DNA from: Muricomes intestini
GTDB lineage: Bacteria > Bacillota > Clostridia > Lachnospirales > Lachnospiraceae
Assembly (NCBI RefSeq): GCF_004346165.1
Contig: NZ_SLZZ01000006.1
Coordinates: 62,001 to 126,000 of the forward strand
Direction of reading: 5' to 3'
Length of the DNA stretch: 64,000 nt
Position numbers and translations under genes: made by a program. How positions within the stretch are numbered: the first letter of the stretch is position 1; every line of letters starts with the position of its first letter. Of the stretch, positions 8,095 to 16,361 are shown piece after piece. The notes under the pieces were generated by a model. The model did no database searches and was not told the DNA's origin. It saw nothing but the letters and a program-made list of their open reading frames with translations.

Positions 8095-8296
8095 GTAACA
8101 GTTCAGCCATCAGCTCGATTCCACCCCAAGGGTACCGTCCTTGCTAAACAACCACACTACGGTTGCTAACCAAGGACATGTGCTGCGCTTCATCTCGCTG
8201 TGGCAGAGCGCCATATGAATTTTCGGCAGCATATGCATACGAAAGCAAGCTTTCTCCTGCCTACGCTGTCGAAAATTCGCATGGCTGAACTGTTAC
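8095..8296. repeat. MITE-like element, family A, copy 2
   Basis: A 202-bp copy of the element at 777-978, with one base different by eye and the same 16-bp terminal inverted repeats. The flanks are TACAAAAA (left) and TACAAAAG (right), a target-site duplication matching at 7 of 8 positions. It lies between the permease and the zinc-ribbon protein gene. Confidence 0.87.
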
Positions 8297-8303
8297 TACA
8301 AAA

Positions 8304-8343
8304 GTGAGAGTCCGGAATAGTATACTTAGCTCTCCGGACTCCC
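8304..8343 (-). terminator. terminator after the zinc-ribbon membrane protein gene
   Basis: Arms GGGAGTCCGGA and TCCGGACTC flank a loop of about 17 nt. The minus-strand side continues as TCACTTTTG, a weak T-tract. It lies 20 bp after the stop of the gene at 8360-9385. Confidence 0.55.
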
Positions 8344-8359
8344 AACTTTAAAAATACAC

Positions 8360-9385
8360 TTAATAGTTATCATGATCCTCTTCAAATGGATCATCGTAAT
8401 CATCATCATATTTGTAATTGTTATTCCCAGATTTTGAAACAATAGCTAAAACGAGGAATATTACTGCCAGCAGAATCCCGGCCAGTGCACCGAATAACAG
8501 CCATCGGTCCCCCCCGCGTCTTAGAAATGCGCACACTGCGCCGCCGATACAAAAAACCATGGGCAGTATAAATGCAAAGATTGTACGTTTTGCTCTCATA
8601 ATCAGAAGAAGCATTCCGGACACAAGCATACAAAGTGCAAGAACGATATAAGTAAGTCCGGAGGAAGAATTATTTCCGGCCGAGATATTACTCAATCCTG
8701 CAAGGAAACCCTTATATGTAAAAAGTACAAAGGCAATAATAGAAACAATTCCCAAAATAATACGTAAAACTTTGAATCGGGGCTTTAGCTTTTCCTCTTT
8801 TTCAGCACCTTTTCCAGAAGAGTGTGAAACTGGTTTTCCCCGGGAAGCCGAGGATTTGGGAGGTGCAGCATTTCTGCTTGGAGCACTGCTTTTGTCTGCG
8901 GCAGAACGTTTGCCTTTGGCTGTTTTCTTCCGTGGATCGGATGAAAGCATATCTTCGTAATTTTGCTTCATAGCTTTTTCTCTTTTTGCCCTTACTTTTT
9001 CCGGAGGAATATTTCCATAGCTCCGGGTTTTACTTAAGCCTGCTGCATCAGGAGCTGCTGAAGAGACCGCAGATGACGGCCTTTTGCGCACCTTTTTGTC
9101 TTCTGATGAAGCGGCCGATGCAGGCCTCTCTTTTTTGGCAGCAGTGACTTTCTTTTCCGGCACTGCTTTCGACTCTTTTTTCGGAGAACCAGGATTTGCC
9201 GGGGTATCTGTATGATTAGAAGCAGCTGTCTCTGCTGCTTTTTTTGCTCTTTGTTTGTCCAAATTCCACTGCTTTTTACAATCCTTGCAGACTGCATATT
9301 CATTAAAGACAGGCTTTCCATTCTCATCAACGCCTACTTGCCTTTTCTGCAATTCTACATCTTTTCCACATTTCGGGCATCTCAT
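8360..9385 (-). CDS. zinc-ribbon membrane protein with low-complexity linker
   Basis: This 341-residue protein begins with a zinc ribbon (CPKCGKDVE at residues 3-11, then CKDCKKQW). A long Lys/Ala/Ser/Pro-rich region of about 150 residues follows, probably disordered and basic. The last third contains four hydrophobic helices (VLRIILGIVSIIAFVLFTYKGFLAG onward) and a DDDYDDPFEEDHDNY acidic tail. The basic linker and acidic tail suggest a cytoplasm-facing scaffold at the membrane. The function is unknown. Confidence 0.85.
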   Translation of the reverse strand: MRCPKCGKDVELQKRQVGVDENGKPVFNEYAVCKDCKKQWNLDKQRAKKAAETAASNHTDTPANPGSPKKESKAVPEKKVTAAKKERPASAASSEDKKVRKRPSSAVSSAAPDAAGLSKTRSYGNIPPEKVRAKREKAMKQNYEDMLSSDPRKKTAKGKRSAADKSSAPSRNAAPPKSSASRGKPVSHSSGKGAEKEEKLKPRFKVLRIILGIVSIIAFVLFTYKGFLAGLSNISAGNNSSSGLTYIVLALCMLVSGMLLLIMRAKRTIFAFILPMVFCIGGAVCAFLRRGGDRWLLFGALAGILLAVIFLVLAIVSKSGNNNYKYDDDYDDPFEEDHDNY

Positions 9386-9613
9386 TTATGCATTCCTCTC
9401 TTTCCCTGCTGACTTTTAATGGTTTTATTATAACATCTTGTCTGTCGAAGGACAATGAAAAAATGCAATATCTTGACGTACTATGTCGAAAAGCGTTACT
9501 GTTCACAGGCCAGTCTGCAAGCAGCAACCGAAAAGCACCGCCACATTTTAGAATGGCAATGCTTTTCTGGGGAAACACTATAATACTATTAAAAAGTACT
9601 ATATTGAGGGAAA

Positions 9614-9814
9614 TTATTCTACAGAATCGGCATGTTTGGATTTTTTCCCTTTGGCTGCAGGAGTCTGGTATTGATACAGATCATTATAGGATTCCAGTTC
9701 TGCATCACTTAAGGGTGCAGAAGGAATCAGACCAGTACAGTCCATGGACGATGCTGCATTTGATAAATAATCGTAATCATCAATTATTTTTTGATTTTTC
9801 TTATTACTTAACAT
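9614..9814 (-). CDS. small conserved-looking hypothetical protein, 66 residues
   Basis: It starts MLSNKKNQKIIDDYDYLSNAASSMDCTGLIPSAP and ends in a Lys-rich stretch. A GAGGTGAG ribosome site lies 3 bp before the ATG, the same type of site used by the regulator at 289-669 and the DUF1836 gene. There is no signal peptide or membrane helix. It diverges from the PHP hydrolase gene. The family is not recognised. Confidence 0.65.
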   Translation of the reverse strand: MLSNKKNQKIIDDYDYLSNAASSMDCTGLIPSAPLSDAELESYNDLYQYQTPAAKGKKSKHADSVE

Positions 9815-9851
9815 AATCTCACCTCAGAAATAGTATTTGCAGATGCAAAAA

Positions 9852-9879
9852 TTGTATTCTGCGCAAAATATGGTATACT
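9852..9879 (+). promoter_or_regulatory. promoter of the PHP hydrolase gene
   Basis: TTGTAT (-35) and TATACT (-10) are separated by 16 bp. The gene start is 34 bp downstream. Confidence 0.6.
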
Positions 9880-9913
9880 TAGGAGAAAATGGAAAAAGAA
9901 AAGAGGGATTGGT

Positions 9914-10645
9914 ATGAAATTTATCGCAGATACTCATGCACATACATTGGCAAGCGGACATGCCTACAGTACAATCAGGGAAATGGCAGCCGCAGGGGCA
10001 GAAAAAGGACTACAGATACTTGCATTGACAGAACATGCCCCGGAAATGCCCGGCACATGTCAATTATATTACTTTCAGAATCTTGATGTAGTTCCCAGGG
10101 AAATAAACGGGCTGCATATGCTCTTTGGCACTGAGCTGAATATTATGGATTCCGAGGGAAATGTTGATTTGCCTGAAAAATTATGCAAAGAATTGGATAT
10201 CGTTGTCGCCAGTATGCACAGTCCGTGTTTTAAAGAGGAGCCTACAATTGAGGCGGTAACGAAAGCTTATGTGGAAACAATGAAAAAGCCCTATGTGAAT
10301 ATTATTGGGCATCCGGATGACGGACGTTTTCCCATAGATTATGAAATATTGGTCAAGGCGGCAAAGGAGACTAAGACACTGTTGGAGCTGAATAATTCTT
10401 CACTGCGTTCCCAAAGCTTCCGACAGGGCGCCCAGGAGAATATGCTGATGCTGCTTGATTTGTGTAAGCAGTATGAAGTACCGGTGACAACGGGGAGTGA
10501 TGCCCATGTTGATGTGGATGCGGGAAACTTTTCTAATATTGAGAAGATTCTGGAGCATTGTGATTTCCCTAAAGAGCTGATTGTAACAACAGATTTTGAG
10601 AAATTGAAACCTTATTTAAATCTCTATAAAAGGTGGACTTTATAA
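9914..10645 (+). CDS. PHP-domain metal-dependent phosphatase, YcdX-like
   Basis: The 243-residue protein has the PHP metal-binding motifs in order: ADTHAHT (residues 5-11), LTEHAPE, the GTELNIMD strand, ASMHSP, GHPDDGR, and GSDAHVD near the C-terminus. These His and Asp residues form the trinuclear metal site. The YcdX/histidinol-phosphatase-like branch hydrolyses phosphate esters in the cytoplasm; the substrate here is unknown. The length matches YcdX. It has its own promoter. Confidence 0.92.
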   Translation: MKFIADTHAHTLASGHAYSTIREMAAAGAEKGLQILALTEHAPEMPGTCQLYYFQNLDVVPREINGLHMLFGTELNIMDSEGNVDLPEKLCKELDIVVASMHSPCFKEEPTIEAVTKAYVETMKKPYVNIIGHPDDGRFPIDYEILVKAAKETKTLLELNNSSLRSQSFRQGAQENMLMLLDLCKQYEVPVTTGSDAHVDVDAGNFSNIEKILEHCDFPKELIVTTDFEKLKPYLNLYKRWTL

Positions 10646-10683
10646 GTTTAGTGTGCTAAAATTCAGTAGTGGTCATTTGACTA

Positions 10684-10816
10684 GTCAAAGACCCCGCAGC
10701 AAGCTGGCGGGGCATCAAGCTTGCAGCGCAGCAAGCTGCGAGGTATTTGATCCTCGCGGCGGTCGCCAAATGGAAATTCAAGTATTTCCGTTTGGATTGT
10801 TGCGCGCGGGAATAAA
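10684..10816 (+). repeat. dispersed repeat, family C, long copy
   Basis: It starts GTCAAAGACCCCGCAGC and ends GCGCGGGAATAAA. Inside are several GC-rich inverted repeats (GCAGCAAGCT / AGCTTGC; CCTCGCGGC), so it is highly structured. Its ends match the shorter units at 4688-4723 and 5376-5405. It fills the gap upstream of the YerC gene and may carry a terminator or its leader. Confidence 0.6.
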
Positions 10817-10829
10817 GGAGATCGGCAAT

Positions 10830-11135
10830 ATGAGTAAGAAGATAAGGACAGAAGCGGTGGACTACCTGTTTAGCGCTGTGTTAAGCCTGAAGAACAAAGA
10901 GGAGTGCTATACATTCTTTGAAGACATCTGTACGATCAATGAATTGTTATCACTTTCTCAGCGCTTTGAAGTTGCAAGGATGCTTCGGGAGCAGAAGACT
11001 TATCTGGAGATTGCAGACAAGACCGGCGCATCTACCGCGACCATCAGCCGTGTGAATCGTTCACTTAACTATGGAAATGATGGTTATGACATGGTATTTG
11101 AAAGACTCGGGAAGAACGAAAAAAAGGATGCGTGA
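10830..11135 (+). CDS. YerC/YecD family TrpR-related protein
   Basis: The 101-residue protein (MSKKIRTEAVDYLFSAVLSLKNKEECYTFFEDICTINELLSLSQRFEVARML) has the helical TrpR-like fold and a helix-turn-helix, TYLEIADKTGASTATISRVNRSL. YerC/YecD proteins are predicted DNA-binding regulators; the target is not known. The start at 10830 is set by AAAGGAG 9 bp upstream; longer in-frame extensions run into the repeat unit and look non-coding. A terminator hairpin overlaps its stop. Confidence 0.92.
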   Translation: MSKKIRTEAVDYLFSAVLSLKNKEECYTFFEDICTINELLSLSQRFEVARMLREQKTYLEIADKTGASTATISRVNRSLNYGNDGYDMVFERLGKNEKKDA

Positions 11136-11148
11136 AGCATCCTTTTTT
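11121..11148. terminator. bidirectional terminator between yerC and DUF1836
   Basis: A stem GGATGC / GCATCC with a short loop is flanked by A-runs on the left and T-runs on the right. It can therefore stop both the plus-strand yerC transcript and the convergent minus-strand gene. The yerC stop codon lies in the loop. Confidence 0.8.
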
Positions 11149-11157
11149 GAAATATTT

Positions 11158-11769
11158 TTATTTTTTAGAAGATTTTTCCTCTGAAGAAGGCAGCCCATCA
11201 ATGATTTTTTCAATCAGCAGCTTTTTCACATATACATCAAAACTCAGGCTGCATATGAAGGAAAACAATTGTAAATAATCCCGGTCTTTGGTATCTGCGC
11301 TCTCAAAGGTACTTTCAGCCTGCTTGTAAGCTTTTTTGATTTCCTCCTGCAGGGGTTCAATCTGCCCTTTTTCCATAGCGCAGACTTCTTCGTAGAGCAC
11401 GGTCAAATCTAAATCACCATCGGCAGAAAAGGCATTGTCGGTAATAGGCTTAAGCAATATCTCGATATCCTTGATTGACAGAATATTTTTAAAATAATAG
11501 ATAAATATCAAAACCAGGACATGCTCTTTTGTATACTTCTTCTTCACCGGAGGAGGAAGAAGATTATTCTTGGCATAATTATTAATCATTGTCTTTGTCA
11601 GAATCTTATCCTCACTGTACCGCTTTGTGGAGGCAAGCTGAGAATCCATGAAGGTCGTAACCTGATCCATATACAAATCTATATTCGGAATATCTCCCGG
11701 ATGAATATAATCAATGCGGGAGATACTTTTCAGAATGCTGTTCAGCATATCTTTCGCGTCAATTGTCAT
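11158..11769 (-). CDS. DUF1836 domain protein
   Basis: The 203-residue helical protein contains YSEDKILTKTMINNYAKNNLLPPPVKKKYTKEHVLVLIFIYYFKNILSIKDIEILL. This is the DUF1836 pattern, which looks like a MerR-type winged helix with the turn NYAKNNLLPPP. It is probably a cytoplasmic DNA-binding regulator. A GAGGTGAT ribosome site supports the start. The target is unknown. Confidence 0.88.
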   Translation of the reverse strand: MTIDAKDMLNSILKSISRIDYIHPGDIPNIDLYMDQVTTFMDSQLASTKRYSEDKILTKTMINNYAKNNLLPPPVKKKYTKEHVLVLIFIYYFKNILSIKDIEILLKPITDNAFSADGDLDLTVLYEEVCAMEKGQIEPLQEEIKKAYKQAESTFESADTKDRDYLQLFSFICSLSFDVYVKKLLIEKIIDGLPSSEEKSSKK

Positions 11770-11836
11770 AGTATCACCTCAATAACACCATTATATAGTA
11801 TTCAAAACTATATGGCAAGCCTTTTTTATATATGAT

Positions 11837-11937
11837 GATACCAGGGTCAAAAGGCCATGGGTTTCATGCTTGCGAGAGCGCAAAGTGCGGAGCAATCCGT
11901 AGGTATCAGGGGGCAAAATACCTTTTGACCCCTACAC
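11837..11937. repeat. MITE-like element, family B, internally deleted copy
   Basis: A 101-bp element in the opposite orientation to the one at 1648-1830, flanked by the perfect 8-bp direct repeat TATATGAT (11829-11836 and 11938-11945). Both ends match the long copy and the middle of about 80 bp is missing, as expected for a deletion derivative. Confidence 0.83.
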
Positions 11938-11971
11938 TATATGATGTGACTGAGGAATAAGCGAACAGCAA

Positions 11972-12000
11972 TAGACATAAATACTTTTTTATATTATACT
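11972..12000 (+). promoter_or_regulatory. promoter of pcrA
   Basis: TAGACA (-35) and TATACT (-10) are separated by 17 bp. The pcrA ATG lies 62 bp downstream. Confidence 0.55.
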
Positions 12001-12061
12001 CTTATATGCAAGAAGTTTTGTGCAGAGCAGCATACTATGCGCAAAAAGACAGGAGATACAA

Positions 12062-14290
12062 ATGAGCATATATGACACATTGAATAAAGAACAGCGGGAG
12101 GCCGTGTTCCACACAGATGGACCTCTCTTAATTTTGGCAGGGGCCGGTTCAGGAAAGACAAGGGTGCTGACTCACAGAATCGCCTATCTGATAGAGGAAA
12201 AGGGCGTGAATCCGTGGAATATCCTGGCAATTACATTTACCAATAAGGCGGCAGGAGAGATGAGAGAGAGAGTGGATCAGCTGGTAGGCTTTGGCTCTGA
12301 GAGCATCTGGGTGAGTACTTTCCATTCTTCCTGTGTAAGGATATTGAGAAGATATATCGACAGACTGGGCTATGAAAATAATTTTACTATTTATGATGGG
12401 GACGATCAGAAAATACTGATGAGAGACGTGTGCAAGATGGCTGCTATTGACACAAAGGTGTACAAAGAGCGCAGTCTTTTGGCAGCTATTTCCTCGGCAA
12501 AAGACGAAATGATTTCTCCCGAAGAATATGAGCTTAACGCGGCAGGAGATTTTGGAAAGCAGAAGACTGCAAAAGTCTACAGGGAATATGAAAAACAGCT
12601 CAGGGCAAATAATGCACTTGATTTTGATGATTTGCTTGTGAAAACAGTGCAGCTGCTTCAGACGCAGCCGGATGTGCTGGAATACTATCAGCAAAGGTTT
12701 CGTTACATAATGGTGGATGAGTATCAGGATACAAATACTGTACAGTTTAAGTTTGTAAGCCTTTTGGCAGGTAAATATAAGAACCTCTGTGTGGTGGGGG
12801 ATGATGACCAGTCCATCTATAAATTCCGGGGAGCTAACATCAAGAATATTTTGAATTTTGAGAAAGAATTTCAGGATGCAAAGGTGATTAAACTGGAGCA
12901 AAATTACCGTTCCACCGGAAATATTCTGAGTGCGGCAAATGCAGTCATCAGCAATAATGTAGGCCGAAAGGCGAAGTCTTTGTGGACGGAAAACAAAGAA
13001 GGAGAGAAAATACAGCTTAGGCAGTTCGATACAGCATACGATGAAGCAGAATTTATTGCTGAGGATATAAGGAAGAACGTGGGAGCGGGGGCGGTTTACA
13101 ACGATAATGCTGTTTTGTACCGAACCAATGCCCAGTCCCGTTTGCTTGAAGAACGTTTTGTGTCCTCTAATATTCCCTACAAAATTGTGGGTGGAGTTAA
13201 TTTCTATGCCCGCAGAGAAATTAAGGATTTGCTGGCATACCTGAAAACCATCGACAACGGGCAGGATGATCTGGCAGTAAGGCGCATCATCAACGTACCC
13301 AAGAGGGGGATCGGGCTGACAACTATTAACCGGGTGCAGGAATCTGCGGCAAAACGGGAAATCGGCTTTTATGACGCATTAAGGGGGCTGGATCTAATTC
13401 CGAATATTGCCCGGGGAGCCGCTAAGCTTGAGTCCTTTGTAGCACTAATAGAATATTTTAAAGGGGTGGCCCGGACAGAAAGTCTATCCGACCTGATAAA
13501 AGAGATTATAGAAAAAACGGGCTATGTGGAAGAACTGGAAACAGAGGACAAAGAAGATGCCCAGGCCAGAATTGAAAATATCGATGAGCTCATAAGCAAA
13601 ATTGCGGCTTATGAGGAAAATAGTCAGGACAGAGATGAAAAACCAACCCTGAGCGGTTTTTTGGAAGAGGTTGCCCTTGTGGCCGATATTGACAGCCTGG
13701 ATGAAAATCAGGACTATGTGGTTCTGATGACATTACACAGTGCAAAGGGCCTGGAATTTCCACATGTGTATCTGGCAGGGATGGAGGACGGTCTGTTTCC
13801 AAGTTATATGACAGTTACATCCGATGATCCGGAAGAGATGGAAGAGGAGAGAAGACTTTGCTATGTAGGTATTACACGTGCCAAAAAGGAGCTGACGGTA
13901 AGCTGTGCAAGGAAAAGAATGGTTCGTGGTGAAACCCATTATAACAAAACTTCACGTTTTTTAAAGGAAATCCCGGAAGAGCTGATGGAAACGGGGAAGA
14001 CTTTTAGGGAGGATTTGGAAATTCCAACTCAAAATGCCTATTTTCAGGCAAAACAGGCATTTAAAACCAAGGCATTTTCAACAGGAAAAACCGCACAGCA
14101 GTTTACAGTAACAAAAGGAAAGAAACTGGATTATACGGTTGGGGATAGAGTGCGCCATATAAAGTTTGGCGAAGGAACCGTGGAAGCTATTACAGAGGGA
14201 GGACGGGACTACGAGGTAACCGTGCAGTTTGATAAGGCAGGTGTAAAAAAGATGTTCGCCTCCTTTGCAAAACTTCAAAAAATTAAGTAA
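12062..14290 (+). CDS. pcrA: ATP-dependent DNA helicase PcrA (UvrD/Rep superfamily 1)
   Basis: A 742-residue SF1A 3'-5' helicase. The motifs are Q-motif LNKEQREAV, Walker A AGAGSGKT (residues 28-35), motif Ia ITFTNKAAGEM, motif II VDEYQDTN, motif III VGDDDQSIYKFRGA, motif IV LEQNYRST, motif V TLHSAKGLEFPHVYLAG and motif VI YVGITRAKKEL. The C-terminal YTVGDRVRHIKFGEGTVEAI segment is the PcrA Tudor-like domain that contacts RNA polymerase. It acts in DNA repair, replication restart and plasmid rolling-circle replication. The start at 12062 follows GGAGAT; an upstream in-frame extension is not supported. Confidence 0.97.
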   Translation: MSIYDTLNKEQREAVFHTDGPLLILAGAGSGKTRVLTHRIAYLIEEKGVNPWNILAITFTNKAAGEMRERVDQLVGFGSESIWVSTFHSSCVRILRRYIDRLGYENNFTIYDGDDQKILMRDVCKMAAIDTKVYKERSLLAAISSAKDEMISPEEYELNAAGDFGKQKTAKVYREYEKQLRANNALDFDDLLVKTVQLLQTQPDVLEYYQQRFRYIMVDEYQDTNTVQFKFVSLLAGKYKNLCVVGDDDQSIYKFRGANIKNILNFEKEFQDAKVIKLEQNYRSTGNILSAANAVISNNVGRKAKSLWTENKEGEKIQLRQFDTAYDEAEFIAEDIRKNVGAGAVYNDNAVLYRTNAQSRLLEERFVSSNIPYKIVGGVNFYARREIKDLLAYLKTIDNGQDDLAVRRIINVPKRGIGLTTINRVQESAAKREIGFYDALRGLDLIPNIARGAAKLESFVALIEYFKGVARTESLSDLIKEIIEKTGYVEELETEDKEDAQARIENIDELISKIAAYEENSQDRDEKPTLSGFLEEVALVADIDSLDENQDYVVLMTLHSAKGLEFPHVYLAGMEDGLFPSYMTVTSDDPEEMEEERRLCYVGITRAKKELTVSCARKRMVRGETHYNKTSRFLKEIPEELMETGKTFREDLEIPTQNAYFQAKQAFKTKAFSTGKTAQQFTVTKGKKLDYTVGDRVRHIKFGEGTVEAITEGGRDYEVTVQFDKAGVKKMFASFAKLQKIK

Positions 14291-14368
14291 ATAAGTAGTA
14301 ATATGAAGGTGATAGTGATATAATAACTAAAAATACACCTGAACAAAAAAGGGAAAGGACGTGACAAT

Positions 14369-14608
14369 ATGAATAGAGTTGAGGAATTAATTGCTGAAAC
14401 AAAATTGAATGAATTGCTGCGTGGTAAAGAAAATGAGAAGCAGAAAAATATAGTACTCTGGATTCTTGCAATTGTGGGGGCGGCAGCAGCAGTAGCAGCC
14501 ATTGCCTATGGGGTGTACCGTTTCTTTACACCGAACTATCTGGAAGACTTTGAAGATGATTTTGATGATGACTTTGATGATTATTTCAGTGAGGATGATC
14601 AAGTATAG
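14369..14608 (+). CDS. small single-pass membrane protein with acidic tail
   Basis: A 79-residue protein: a charged N-terminal helix (NRVEELIAETKLNELLRGKENEKQ), one membrane helix (NIVLWILAIVGAAAAVAAIAYGVYRFF), then an Asp/Glu-rich tail (DFEDDFDDDFDDYFSEDDQ). A ribosome site AAAGGACGTGA precedes it. The function is unknown. It lies 78 bp after pcrA and a terminator follows, so it may share the pcrA transcript. Confidence 0.78.
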   Translation: MNRVEELIAETKLNELLRGKENEKQKNIVLWILAIVGAAAAVAAIAYGVYRFFTPNYLEDFEDDFDDDFDDYFSEDDQV

Positions 14609-14652
14609 ATAATAAAAATGGCTAAGTTGTAACATAACAGAAAAGAATAAAG

Positions 14653-14692
14653 GACAGGATGCGGAGGCTTAATGCATCCTGTCTGTTTTTTT
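14653..14692 (+). terminator. rho-independent terminator
   Basis: A perfect 10-bp stem GACAGGATGC / GCATCCTGTC with an 11-nt loop is followed by a run of seven or more T. It separates the small membrane protein gene from rlmD. It also shows that the long in-frame extension upstream of rlmD is not coding. Confidence 0.9.
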
Positions 14693-14745
14693 ATGTGATA
14701 GGGAACGAAAGCTTCCTATATTCTATTAGCATACTGGAGGTAGGG

Positions 14746-16116
14746 ATGAAAAAGGGACAGGTATTGGAAGGAAAAATAGAAAGAGTTGATTTTCCTAATA
14801 AGGGACTTGTATGGGTGCCGGAAGAGAAGACATATATAACAGTGAAAAACACAATACCAGGGCAAAAAATCCGCTTTGTGATAAATAAGTTTAAGCATAG
14901 CAGACGGGAAGGGAGGCTCCTGGAGGTATTAGAAAAATCACCGCTGGAGACACGTGATCCTGTCTGCAGCATTTTCCCTGCCTGCGGCGGCTGTATGTAT
15001 CAGACCATGCCCTATGACGCACAGCTCAAAATGAAGGCAGGACAGGTGAAAAATATCATAGATGAGGCTGTAAATAAAGACTATGTTTTTGAAGGAATAA
15101 AGGGAAGTCCAAAAGAATTTGGATATCGCAATAAGATGGAATTCTCCTTTGGAGATGAATACAAGGACGGCCCTCTTTCTCTGGGACTTCACAAAAAGGG
15201 AAGCACCTATGATGTACTGACAGCAGGGGACTGCAAACTTGTACATAAAGATATGAATCAAATATTGCTTTGCGTACTTGAATATTTCAGAGCAGGGAAT
15301 GTAAGCTACTATAAGAAAATGCAGCATACGGGCTACTTGAGACATCTGTTGCTTCGCAGAGGAGATATGACCGGTGAGATACTGGTAAATCTGGTTACCA
15401 CAACCCAGGAAGAGATAGATGTGCGTCCCTTGGTGGAAAAACTGCTTCAGCTGAAACTGGAGGGGCGGATCGTAGGGGTACTGCATATTCTAAATGATTC
15501 TCTTTCTGATGTGGTTCAGAGTGATGAGACCAAAATACTGTATGGCCAGGATTATTTTTACGAAAAGCTGCTGGAAATGGAATTCAAAATCACACCATTT
15601 TCCTTCTTTCAGCCAAACTCCAGAGCAGCGGAGATACTCTATAACACGGTCCGGGAATACATAGGGGATATTCAGAACATGACGGTATTCGACCTTTTTA
15701 GCGGGACAGGAACCATAGCACAGGTGCTCTCTCCAGTGGCAAAACAGGTGATCGGCGTGGAGATTGTTGAGGAAGCGGTGGAAGCAGCCCAGGAAAACGC
15801 AAGGCGCAATGGGCTGAAGAACTGCAGATTTATCGCGGGGGATGTGTTCAAGGTGCTGGATGAGATAGAAGAAAAGCCCGATGTGATAGTGCTGGACCCG
15901 CCAAGAGACGGGGTACATCCCAAGGCACTGCGGAAGATATTGGATTATCAGGTGGATAAGATTGTATATATATCCTGTAAAGTGACAAGCCTGGCAAGAG
16001 ATTTAGAGATGATGCAGGAGCGGGGGTATGAAGTCGTGAAATGCGTGGCAGTTGACCAGTTCTGCTCAACGGTGCATGTGGAGACGGTAGTATTGATGTC
16101 AAGGGTCAGGGACTAA
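14746..16116 (+). CDS. rlmD: 23S rRNA (uracil-C5) methyltransferase, RlmD/RumA family
   Basis: The 456-residue SAM-dependent enzyme methylates C5 of uracil in 23S rRNA. An N-terminal TRAM domain (GQVLEGKIERVDFPNKGLVWV) is followed by Fe-S cysteines (CSIFPACGGCMYQ, plus a later Cys in GDCKL), the SAM motif FDLFSGTGTIAQVL, DPPRDG and the nucleophile region YISCKVTSLARDL. The C-terminus HVETVVLMSR is intact. ATG 14746 follows CTGGAGG; the longer frame crosses a terminator. In Firmicutes the enzyme may be the dual-specificity RlmCD. The 3' end of this gene is a known integration site, and the phage element begins immediately after it. Confidence 0.94.
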   Translation: MKKGQVLEGKIERVDFPNKGLVWVPEEKTYITVKNTIPGQKIRFVINKFKHSRREGRLLEVLEKSPLETRDPVCSIFPACGGCMYQTMPYDAQLKMKAGQVKNIIDEAVNKDYVFEGIKGSPKEFGYRNKMEFSFGDEYKDGPLSLGLHKKGSTYDVLTAGDCKLVHKDMNQILLCVLEYFRAGNVSYYKKMQHTGYLRHLLLRRGDMTGEILVNLVTTTQEEIDVRPLVEKLLQLKLEGRIVGVLHILNDSLSDVVQSDETKILYGQDYFYEKLLEMEFKITPFSFFQPNSRAAEILYNTVREYIGDIQNMTVFDLFSGTGTIAQVLSPVAKQVIGVEIVEEAVEAAQENARRNGLKNCRFIAGDVFKVLDEIEEKPDVIVLDPPRDGVHPKALRKILDYQVDKIVYISCKVTSLARDLEMMQERGYEVVKCVAVDQFCSTVHVETVVLMSRVRD

Positions 16117-16317
16117 GGGGTGAGCAAAGCCTTATTTTAAGCCATTCCTGCACACCTGACCATTTTGCAAAAGGATGGTTCAATTAAGGAAAAACTCTCT
16201 GGGGGAACTTATCGACCGAGCTATTTTACAAGGTTGAGACTCGTGATTAGATATTTGGTAGGTTGAGACTCGTGATTGGATGTAGTGTTCCAGTTGGATG
16301 TCATAAAAGATAAAAAG
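16117..16317. other. left junction of the integrated element, no gene
   Basis: This 201-bp stretch between rlmD and the first recombinase holds no convincing ORF. It probably contains attL, since serine integrases normally sit next to their attachment site. The attachment core cannot be fixed without the other end. It contains the direct repeat described next. Confidence 0.55.
16231..16281. repeat. two-copy direct repeat next to the recombinase genes
   Basis: Two 22-bp units starting AGGTTGAGACTCGTGATT (16231-16252 and 16260-16281), differing at one base near the end, are spaced 29 bp start to start. The location beside the putative attachment site suggests a binding site for a recombinase or its directionality factor (inference). 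Confidence 0.6.
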
Positions 16318-16361
16318 AGAGCAGGCTGCTCCGGGAGCAATCCCATGAGCAAGCCTGCTCT
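16312..16361 (-). terminator. terminator of the recombinase operon
   Basis: A perfect 10-bp stem AGAGCAGGCT / AGCCTGCTCT is followed on the minus strand by CTTTTTATCTTTT. It begins at the stop codon of the last recombinase gene and marks the end of the minus-strand element transcripts. Confidence 0.85.
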
